From Saprospiraceae bacterium (GTDB lineage Bacteria; Bacteroidota; Bacteroidia; Chitinophagales; Saprospiraceae): a stretch of 46,936 bases of DNA. Positions 18,228-24,949 of this stretch are shown piece by piece. The notes beneath the pieces are model-generated. The model ran no database searches and was not told the DNA's origin. It worked only from the letters and a program-made list of their open reading frames with translations. The stretch lies in NCBI GenBank assembly GCA_020630435.1, contig JAHDBJ010000035.1, positions 1 to 46,936 of the forward strand, written 5' to 3'. The position numbers and the translations under genes are program-made. Within the stretch, counting starts at the first letter, position 1, and every line of letters starts with the position of its first letter.

Positions 18228-19209
18228 GGGGATAATCTTTTATAATCAAAGAATCTAAGTGATAAAAACTCAAGTAAAATGATGAAGTCTGTAGTTTAGA
18301 CGCTAGGAGAGGAACGATTTTATTAAGAACAGATAAAGGCACATCTTCCAAGCGAATGACATCGTCCTTATACAAATAATAGCCTTGAAGATAAGTACTT
18401 TTAATTACTTTGTAGCGTTTAGGAGCAATATTCATAAAGCGACTCGTATCTGCAAGTTCGTCAGCATTTAAATTATTGATCAATTTAATGAGTTGACTAT
18501 TTCTATACAGTACACCCCATTTAAAAATAGGTAAAGCTACATCTAAATCTAGTGGATAGTCTTCAAAATTTACTAGATATTGTTGAGCAATAGTTGGATC
18601 TAGAATTGAATTTTGAGTATCAATATCTTCTAGTTTTCCTACATTATAAAACATTAACATACCTCGGTCTATTGGTGGAATGCCCGTTTTTGAAGCGTAT
18701 TTGATTTGATGAAGTCGAATCGTCGCAGAGAGCTGTATATTTTGGGAAGTAATTTTGTTTTTGAATAATTCTAAAAATGAAAAATATTTTGTTTGGGTAG
18801 CCTTTGTCCAATCACAATCAAATTGCATCTCCTTTATTTTTGAGATATTCATTGATGCTAATAGCTCAAAAATCTTTTTATGTGTTTTTTCAACAAGCGT
18901 TGTTATGCCTTTTTTATCAATATTTATAAAAGTTCTATTGGTTATAAAAACAGTAGGAACTATATCATAATTATTGATGTTAGGGTATTTGTTGTTTAAA
19001 ATCGCCAAAGGCACTGGTTTTCCATTCCAATCAATATCAAAAAATTTCACATACAATCGATTACTGTTCAAGATAGATAAATAGTCCTGTTCAAATGTGT
19101 TCAGTTGTAAGGTTTGTTGCCAATAGTAAAAACTTAGCTGGACTTTCTTTTGAGGAGTACGACAAGCTACTAGAAATAGCAAAACAAGAATACAGAATTT
19201 GTGAAGCAT
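18190..19209 (-). CDS. Lipoprotein, possible TIM-barrel (DUF3142-like), unknown function
   Basis: The 339-residue product has a lipobox LVAC with the acylated Cys at residue 16. The body has features of a sugar-hydrolase-like TIM barrel: a strand VQLSFYYWQQTL at the start, VPTVFITNRTFI, then MQFDCDWTKATQTKYFSFLELFK (Asp/Trp pair at a strand end) and IQLSATIRLHQIK, and later GMLMFYNVG. These resemble DUF3142-type proteins, but I am not certain. It is the first gene of a two-gene unit; the second starts 38 bp before this one ends. It is divergent from the SPFH gene at 19329, with a 51-bp dyad between them. No active-site assignment is safe. Confidence 0.75.
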   Translation of the reverse strand: MLHKFCILVLLFLVACRTPQKKVQLSFYYWQQTLQLNTFEQDYLSILNSNRLYVKFFDIDWNGKPVPLAILNNKYPNINNYDIVPTVFITNRTFINIDKKGITTLVEKTHKKIFELLASMNISKIKEMQFDCDWTKATQTKYFSFLELFKNKITSQNIQLSATIRLHQIKYASKTGIPPIDRGMLMFYNVGKLEDIDTQNSILDPTIAQQYLVNFEDYPLDLDVALPIFKWGVLYRNSQLIKLINNLNADELADTSRFMNIAPKRYKVIKSTYLQGYYLYKDDVIRLEDVPLSVLNKIVPLLASKLQTSSFYLSFYHLDSLIIKDYPHESIYTLRDYFK

Positions 19210-19235
19210 GGCGAATGATTTATTTCCGTTAAAAC

Positions 19236-19286
19236 AACTTAGTTTTTGAAAAAAACAAAGCCTTTGTTTGATTTTTAAACTAAGTT
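19236..19286. promoter_or_regulatory. 51-bp nested dyad between divergent genes
   Basis: Outer arms AACTTAGTTT (19236-19245) and AAACTAAGTT (19277-19286) are perfect complements. Inside them is a second dyad, AAACAAAG-C-CTTTGTTT (19253-19269), and the 7-bp spacers also partly pair. A TTTG (19267-19270) followed 20 bp later by TAAATTG (19291-19297) could be the -33/-7 pair for the SPFH gene. The dyad sits where one regulator could control both the minus-strand lipoprotein unit and the plus-strand SPFH operon. Confidence 0.55.
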
Positions 19287-19328
19287 ATTGTAAATTGAGT
19301 TCTCTTTAACACCTAAAACCTTAAAATT

Positions 19329-20348
19329 ATGTTCGGTATAAAACACATCAAATTTGATTCATTAACCTATGTTATCCATTACAAAAATGGGAAAATTAAA
19401 AAAGAAGGACGAGGATTATCCTTTTTCTATTTTGAACCCAATAGCTCCATCGTAGCCATTCCGATGGGGAGTAATGACCTTCCCTTTATTTTCAATGAAA
19501 CAACAGACGATTATCAGACCGTTTCCATACAAGGACAAATCAGTTACAAAGTACATGAACCTAAAGAATTATCAAATATTCTAGACTTTACAGTAGAAAG
19601 TAACGGGCAGTATAAAAAAAATGATATTGAGAAACTCAATCAACGTATCATCAATGATGCTCAAACGGCAACAGCTACTTATATACATAGTACAAAATTG
19701 AAAGAGGCGATTCGTTCAGGAAAAATAGTAGAAGAACGAATTTTTACAGGATTAAAAAATTCTGAAGCAGTACGATTACTCGGAATTGAAATATTAGGAG
19801 TAAACGTATTATCCGTTTCTGCTACACCTGAAATGACTAGAGCATTAGAAACGGAGACTAGAGAAAAACTTCAACAAGAGGCTGACCATGCTATATATGA
19901 CCGTAGAAATTTTGCGGTAGAGCAAGAAAGAAAAATTAAAGAATCAGAATTGAATACAGAAATTGCAGTAGAAGAAAAGCAAAAACAAATTGCAGAAAAG
20001 AAAATGGAATCAGAAGTCTTGAAAGCTGAAAACCGTAGAAAACTTCGAGAGATGAATCTAGATGCCGATATAGCTATTGAGAACCAACGAAAACAATTGA
20101 TAGAACAGAAAGTGGCTAACGATAAAAAGCAAGCAGATGCTAAAGGATATGTGCTGGAGACAACCCTAAAACCGTACAAAACGATGGATTGGAAAGTGCT
20201 TACTGCCCTAGGAAATAACAATGATCCAAAATTTAATATAGCCCTTGCTTTTAGGCAATTAGCAGATAATGCGGATAAAATTGGAAATCTCAACATTAGC
20301 CCTGAGTTGATGGATTCACTCTTGAGAAATACGAATAGTAGAAAATAG
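19329..20348 (+). CDS. SPFH (band 7/prohibitin-like) domain protein
   Basis: The 339-residue product has an SPFH domain in residues about 25-185 (GRGLSFFYFEPNSSIVAIPMG, YQTVSIQGQISYKV, EAVRLLGIEILGVNVLSV). A long charged coiled coil of alternating Glu/Lys/Arg follows (about 186-275: KIKESELNTEIAVEEKQKQ and similar repeats), then a C-terminal helix ending in ISPELMDSLL. SPFH proteins form membrane-associated oligomeric scaffolds. No transmembrane helix is visible here, so membrane contact would be peripheral or through a partner. The NAD-kinase-like gene starts 8 bp after the stop codon, strongly implying co-transcription and a shared function. It is divergent from the lipoprotein gene at 19209. 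Confidence 0.9.
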   Translation: MFGIKHIKFDSLTYVIHYKNGKIKKEGRGLSFFYFEPNSSIVAIPMGSNDLPFIFNETTDDYQTVSIQGQISYKVHEPKELSNILDFTVESNGQYKKNDIEKLNQRIINDAQTATATYIHSTKLKEAIRSGKIVEERIFTGLKNSEAVRLLGIEILGVNVLSVSATPEMTRALETETREKLQQEADHAIYDRRNFAVEQERKIKESELNTEIAVEEKQKQIAEKKMESEVLKAENRRKLREMNLDADIAIENQRKQLIEQKVANDKKQADAKGYVLETTLKPYKTMDWKVLTALGNNNDPKFNIALAFRQLADNADKIGNLNISPELMDSLLRNTNSRK

Positions 20349-20356
20349 CCAAAGAT

Positions 20357-21280
20357 ATGAGTATTGAATATGCGATAATTGTAAGAAGTAAAACAAGGCT
20401 TGAGGCCTTAGTTGACCGTTTTAATACCGTATCACAGGCTAATTTCTATATTGATAATTTAGGAGGGAATTTTGATGATTATCAAGTCGAACATGATAAT
20501 TTTTATCGTTCTTTAGAAACCTTACAGACGAGATTGTCAGGAACTTTAAAAAATAAAATACTGTACAGAAACCATCTTCAAAATTACATCTTTGCAGAAA
20601 ATAACTTAATCATTGTAGTTGGTCAAGATGGCTTAGTTGCGAATACTGCAAAATATTCTAATGGTGTACCCATCGTAGCAGTTAATCCCGATAAAGGACG
20701 TTACGATGGGGTGTTATTACCTTTTGATTCGAGTAATTTTATACTTGGAGTTGAAAAGGTTTTAAACCAAAAACACCGTTCTAGAGTGGTGAAATTTGCA
20801 GAAGCCTCTTTAAACGATGGTCAAAAACTACTAGCTTTTAACGATCTATTTATAGGAGCAGATTCCCATGTATCCGCTCGTTATCGAATAAAATTTCAAG
20901 GAAAGGCTGAAGAACAGTCTTCTAGTGGAATTATTGTCTCAACGCAAGCAGGCTCAACAGGCTGGTTGAGTTCTATTTTTAATATGGCATATGGCATTAC
21001 AGGATTATTTGAAAAAAATATAGAGCCTAAATTGCCCCATCTGAATTCAGAACAACTCCTTTTTGCGGTAAGAGAACCCTTTAAAAGTGTACGAACATCA
21101 ACAAATATTGCAGCAGGATTTATCCAAAAAAGAAGTGAATTAATTATAGAATCCTATATGCCAAGAAATGGTGTGATTTTTAGTGATGGCATCCAGCAAG
21201 ATTTTTTAAGATTCAATAGTGGTGCTAGTGTTCGTATTGGAATTTCGGATAAAGAAGCCCATTTGGTTTTACAGAATTAA
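20357..21280 (+). CDS. NAD-kinase-like fold protein with altered catalytic motifs
   Basis: The 307-residue product follows the NAD-kinase layout: a Rossmann-like half with LIIVVGQDGLVANTAKY (residues 84-100), then PIVAVNPDKGRYDGVLLPF, then LLAFNDLFIGA (158-168) and SSGIIVSTQAGSTGW (189-203), which mirrors the family's DG..VSTPTGSTAY. The last strand region has GVIFSDGIQ (272-280). Two hallmarks differ from true NAD kinases: GGDG is GQDG (89-92) and the NE motif is FND (161-163). It could phosphorylate NAD or another lipid or nucleotide, or only bind it. It lies between an SPFH gene (8 bp) and a small unknown gene (33 bp), near nadE. Confidence 0.8.
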   Translation: MSIEYAIIVRSKTRLEALVDRFNTVSQANFYIDNLGGNFDDYQVEHDNFYRSLETLQTRLSGTLKNKILYRNHLQNYIFAENNLIIVVGQDGLVANTAKYSNGVPIVAVNPDKGRYDGVLLPFDSSNFILGVEKVLNQKHRSRVVKFAEASLNDGQKLLAFNDLFIGADSHVSARYRIKFQGKAEEQSSSGIIVSTQAGSTGWLSSIFNMAYGITGLFEKNIEPKLPHLNSEQLLFAVREPFKSVRTSTNIAAGFIQKRSELIIESYMPRNGVIFSDGIQQDFLRFNSGASVRIGISDKEAHLVLQN

Positions 21281-21313
21281 CCCTCCATATTTTTTTATTA
21301 AAAATTTTTAAAA

Positions 21314-21700
21314 ATGGATATAAAAAGCATAAAAAACATTTTAGCAGATTGTAACTTTACGCTATTTGATATACCCTTTCAGTTTTTAGTGATGAAAAAA
21401 GGCAATGGCTTTTTACTACAATTACAAGGCTATATCAAAGACAACGAGAGTGATATGTTCTCTTGGCAAAAAGGCGGTAAACATTATATCAGCTCTTATG
21501 CTATTAAAGATGAAATCGTCAATAAAGCATGGAAAGCCTTTTTTGATTTTGTAATTCATGAAGCTAGGGAAGCATTTTATTATAAAAATCAAACCATTTA
21601 TCACCCACATTTTAAGGTTGATGAGTTAGTCGCTTTTGTAAAACAGTCAACTCATGCAAGGAGGCCAACCTCAGAAAATGAACAATCGCTTTTTGTTTAG
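21314..21700 (+). CDS. Small conserved-looking protein of the SPFH/NAD-kinase-like unit
   Basis: The 128-residue soluble product has no signal peptide. It has an N-terminal beta-rich part (DIPFQFLVMKKGNGFLLQLQG), a middle block FSWQKGGKHYISSYAIKDEIVNKAWKAF and a helical part with IHEAREAFYYKNQTIYHPHF. The Trp/His/Tyr-rich centre looks like a ligand-binding or structural core. I do not recognise the family. It lies 33 bp after the NAD-kinase-like gene and 93 bp before nadE, all on the plus strand, so it is probably in the same transcript. Any role would be inferred from those neighbours. Confidence 0.75.
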   Translation: MDIKSIKNILADCNFTLFDIPFQFLVMKKGNGFLLQLQGYIKDNESDMFSWQKGGKHYISSYAIKDEIVNKAWKAFFDFVIHEAREAFYYKNQTIYHPHFKVDELVAFVKQSTHARRPTSENEQSLFV

Positions 21701-21793
21701 AAATAACGAAGGCATCACTTTTATAAAATAATTATATTTCTTTACGAAAGAAGAGAAATCAAGCGCCCACAAAATTTTCAATAAAATAGAACA

Positions 21794-23431
21794 ATGAAGA
21801 TAACAATCGCACAGCTTAATTTTATCATTGGAAACTTTGAAGGTAATCTTCAAAAAATGCTAGAAGCCATTAATGAGGCAAAAGCACAAAATGCAGATAT
21901 TATTGTCTTTGGGGAATTGACCACTTGTGGTTACCCTCCTAGAGACTTTTTAGAGTTTGAGGATTTTATCAATCGTTGTGAACAAACGATAGAAGAACTA
22001 TGTAAAGCTGCTCATGGAATAGCGATAGTAGTCGGTTCGCCCTCGACCAATCCTGTTATTGAGGGAAAAGATTTATACAATTCTGCCTACTTTTTGGCAG
22101 ATGGTGAAGTCAAAGGAATTGCCCATAAGACCCTCTTACCAACCTACGATATTTTTGATGAATACCGTTACTTTGAGCCAGCTTCTGAATTTAAAACAGT
22201 TGAGTATAAAGGCAAAAAAATAGCCCTTACCGTCTGTGAAGATATTTGGAATATCGGTAATGAAAATCCACTTTATACGGTATGCCCCTTAGATGAATTA
22301 ATGCCACAAAATCCCGACTTGGTGCTTAACCTATCGGCTTCACCATTTACCTATAATCATGCTAATGAGCGTATTCATGTTTTAAAAGCCAATGTAGAAC
22401 GCTATGGTTTACCAATATTCTATGTCAATCATGTAGGTGCTCAAACCGAAATTCTTTTTGATGGTGGTTCTATAGTCATGTCCCCTGATGGAAAAATATT
22501 TGATGAATTACCCTATTTCCAAGAAGCCATAAAAACATATGATTTTGATGAAGTGATGAAAGGAGGAAAAACGAACGAGCAACCTAAAGATAAGATGACG
22601 TTAATCCATGATGCGATTGTTATGGGCGTGAAAAATTACTTTGGGAAGTTGGGCTTTAAATCGGCGATACTAGGACTTTCTGGGGGGATTGACTCTGCTG
22701 TAACAGCAGTATTGGCAGCGAGAGCATTAGGGGCTGAAAATGTACATGGTATTTTAATGCCTTCCAAGTTTTCTTCCGATCACTCGGTGAATGACGCTAG
22801 AGATTTAGCTGAAAATTTAGGAATTAACTATAAAATAATTCCAATTAAAGAAACTTATGATGCCTTTCTCAATACCATGACACCCCATTTTGAAGGACGA
22901 CCGTTCAATGTGACAGAAGAGAATATCCAAGCCCGTTGTCGAGGAATTATTCTGATGGCACTATCCAACAAGTTTGGACATATCGTATTAAATACATCAA
23001 ATAAAAGCGAAATGGCGGTAGGATACGGAACCTTATATGGAGATCTTTGTGGTGGTTTATCTGTTATAGGTGATGTCTATAAAACAGAAGTTTTTGAATT
23101 GGCTCGTTTCATTAATAAGGATGGTGTTGTTATCCCTGAAAATACCATCAGTAAACCACCTTCTGCGGAGTTGCGGCCCAATCAAAAAGACTCGGACAGC
23201 CTTCCTGAATACGACGAACTAGATAAAGTATTATTTCAATATATTGAAAATCAAAAAGGCCCTAAAGAGATTATAGCTATGGGGGTTGATCCTGCTTTAG
23301 TCAAGAGAGCTTTACGACTAGTCAATATGAATGAATTCAAGCGTTATCAAACAGCTCCTGTTCTTAGGGTCTCTTCCAAATCTTTTGGAATGGGCAGAAG
23401 AATGCCAATTGTTGGAAAATATTTATCCTAA
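21794..23431 (+). CDS. nadE: Glutamine-dependent NAD(+) synthetase
   Basis: The 545-residue product makes NAD from deamido-NAD, ATP and glutamine in the cytoplasm. The N-terminal nitrilase-type glutaminase domain has the catalytic triad Glu41 (FGELTTCGYPP), Lys112 (AHKTLLPTYDIF) and Cys148 (LTVCEDIW). The C-terminal synthetase domain starts near residue 270 and carries the ATP pyrophosphatase P-loop LGLSGGIDSAV (about residue 295), NTSNKSEMAVGYGTLYGD, and KPPSAELRPNQKDSDSLP. This two-domain form uses glutamine rather than free ammonia. It follows an NAD-kinase-like gene and its small partner, giving a local NAD theme. Length is normal for the short two-domain type. Confidence 0.97.
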   Translation: MKITIAQLNFIIGNFEGNLQKMLEAINEAKAQNADIIVFGELTTCGYPPRDFLEFEDFINRCEQTIEELCKAAHGIAIVVGSPSTNPVIEGKDLYNSAYFLADGEVKGIAHKTLLPTYDIFDEYRYFEPASEFKTVEYKGKKIALTVCEDIWNIGNENPLYTVCPLDELMPQNPDLVLNLSASPFTYNHANERIHVLKANVERYGLPIFYVNHVGAQTEILFDGGSIVMSPDGKIFDELPYFQEAIKTYDFDEVMKGGKTNEQPKDKMTLIHDAIVMGVKNYFGKLGFKSAILGLSGGIDSAVTAVLAARALGAENVHGILMPSKFSSDHSVNDARDLAENLGINYKIIPIKETYDAFLNTMTPHFEGRPFNVTEENIQARCRGIILMALSNKFGHIVLNTSNKSEMAVGYGTLYGDLCGGLSVIGDVYKTEVFELARFINKDGVVIPENTISKPPSAELRPNQKDSDSLPEYDELDKVLFQYIENQKGPKEIIAMGVDPALVKRALRLVNMNEFKRYQTAPVLRVSSKSFGMGRRMPIVGKYLS

Positions 23432-23450
23432 AATAAATTTTAAAGTATTT

Positions 23451-23479
23451 TTTGATTTTTTATAAAATTGTTTACTTTG
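23451..23479 (+). promoter_or_regulatory. Possible promoter of upp (TTTG-N17-TTACTTTG)
   Basis: TTTG at 23451-23454 is followed after 17 bp by TTACTTTG at 23472-23479, one mismatch from TAnnTTTG. It lies 40 bp upstream of the upp start codon, so upp may be transcribed on its own as well as from upstream. Confidence 0.45.
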
Positions 23480-23518
23480 ACATGAAGATGTTGTTTTCAA
23501 TTTATATAAAATCAAAAA

Positions 23519-24169
23519 ATGCTATTTAATCTTAGTGATCATAATTCTCTGGCGAATAACTTTGTAGCAGAACTTAGAGATGTAAATGTCCAACAAGATC
23601 GGATGCGTTTCCGTAGAAACTTAGAAAGACTAGGAGAGGTATTAGGCTATGAATTGAGTAAAACCCTCCAATACAGAGATATTGAAGTTGAAACACCACT
23701 CGGAATAGCCAATGTTGCGCTATCAACAGATAGAGTTGTTTTAGCAACTATTCTTAGAGCTGGTTTACCCCTACACCATGGTTTACTCAACTATTTTGAT
23801 CATGCTGATAATGCCTTTGTCTCAGCTTATCGACGTCATCATAAAGATGGTTCTTTTGAAATCAAATTAGAATATGCTTCTTGTCCTGATCTAAACGATA
23901 GTGTTTTGGTATTGGCTGATCCAATGCTAGCAACAGGGTCTTCAATGGTAATTGCTGCAAAAGAACTAATGTCCTTTGGGAAACCTAAAAAAATCCATAT
24001 TGTTACAGCCGTTGCTTCTGTAAGCGGTGTCAATTATGTGAAACGGCATTTGCCCAATGTAAGTCTTTGGATTGGGGCAATTGATGAAGAGCTAACTGCT
24101 AAATCTTTTATTGTTCCTGGTTTAGGAGATGCAGGTGATTTGTGTTATGGTAGTAAGTTGAGAGATTAA
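23519..24169 (+). CDS. upp: Uracil phosphoribosyltransferase
   Basis: The 216-residue product salvages uracil: uracil plus PRPP gives UMP and pyrophosphate. The PRPP-binding loop VLADPMLATGSSMVIAA (about residues 132-148) and the uracil-binding C-terminal segment FIVPGLGDAGDLCYGSK are both intact. The flexible loop region VSAYRRHHKDGSFEIKLEYA is present too. Length matches the family (about 208 residues in enteric bacteria). It lies 87 bp after nadE on the same strand; both act in nucleotide and cofactor metabolism. Confidence 0.96.
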   Translation: MLFNLSDHNSLANNFVAELRDVNVQQDRMRFRRNLERLGEVLGYELSKTLQYRDIEVETPLGIANVALSTDRVVLATILRAGLPLHHGLLNYFDHADNAFVSAYRRHHKDGSFEIKLEYASCPDLNDSVLVLADPMLATGSSMVIAAKELMSFGKPKKIHIVTAVASVSGVNYVKRHLPNVSLWIGAIDEELTAKSFIVPGLGDAGDLCYGSKLRD

Positions 24170-24287
24170 TTATTTTTATAATATTAAAGTAATTTATTTA
24201 ATTTTATTGAATATTTAAATATAGATACTCAAATAGACACAGAATAATTACCACAATTTTTTTAAACAAAAATAAACAAACTTTGCT

Positions 24288-24728
24288 ATGGAAATTAATT
24301 GGCTTGCACTCGTTGTCGCTGCACTTATCCCTACAGTAGTAGGATTTATTTATTATAATCCAAAAATACTTGGTACTGTTTGGATGAAATCACTAGGAAA
24401 AACAGAAGAAGAATTGCGAGATGGATTCAATATGCCTCTGACTATGATTGTTGGATTAGTCTTATCTTTTTTATTAGCCTTTGTACTTAAAGTTATTGTA
24501 GAAACAGGACACAAAACAGTTGAGGCAGGAGAATTGGTCTGGGGAAGTACGCATACTTTCGGTCATGGAGCATTTCATGGATTATTTTATGGTCTGCTAA
24601 TTGCTACCCCAATTCTTATAACCAATGGGATGTATGAAAGAAAATCATGGAGTAATATGCTCTTAAACTGTGGTTATTGGATTATTACCATTAGTTTAAT
24701 GTCAGGCTTATTAGATGCATGGTATTAG
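24288..24728 (+). CDS. DUF1761-like integral membrane protein
   Basis: The 146-residue product has four hydrophobic helices: about residues 6-24 (LALVVAALIPTVVGFIYY), 50-70 (LTMIVGLVLSFLLAFVLKV), 92-115 (HGLFYGLLIATPILIT) and 124-142. The N-terminal block PTVVGFIYYNPKILGTVWMK and the middle HTFGHGAFHGLFYG match the DUF1761 pattern. The family has no known function. The gene stands alone and is followed by a perfect 15-bp terminator. Confidence 0.82.
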   Translation: MEINWLALVVAALIPTVVGFIYYNPKILGTVWMKSLGKTEEELRDGFNMPLTMIVGLVLSFLLAFVLKVIVETGHKTVEAGELVWGSTHTFGHGAFHGLFYGLLIATPILITNGMYERKSWSNMLLNCGYWIITISLMSGLLDAWY

Positions 24729-24786
24729 GAGATTTAAGATTAATATTTTTAATATCAATCTCAAGACAATTTTACGTATAAATGTT

Positions 24787-24821
24787 AAAAAGAGGCAGAA
24801 TAGTTGATTCTGCCTCTTTTT
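24787..24821 (+). terminator. Strong rho-independent terminator
   Basis: 15-bp perfect arms (24787-24801 and 24807-24821; AAAAAGAGGCAGAAT and its complement) surround a 5-nt loop and run into further T residues. It closes the transcript of the DUF1761-like gene. Confidence 0.92.
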
Positions 24822-24949
24822 TTTTATACAATTGAGGTTTGAATTTAAATTTTGTGTCCTCTGGTAAGAATTTTATAATATATAAAACAAACATATTTAA
24901 ATTATTTACGTTTTATAAAACTATACCTTATCACCTCTAAATTAAATAG

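Noticed and set aside
15924-19209. Defence system reading of the two overlapping unknown genes
   Set aside because: Both products carry export signals and lack nuclease, NTPase or sensor motifs; an envelope role fits better.
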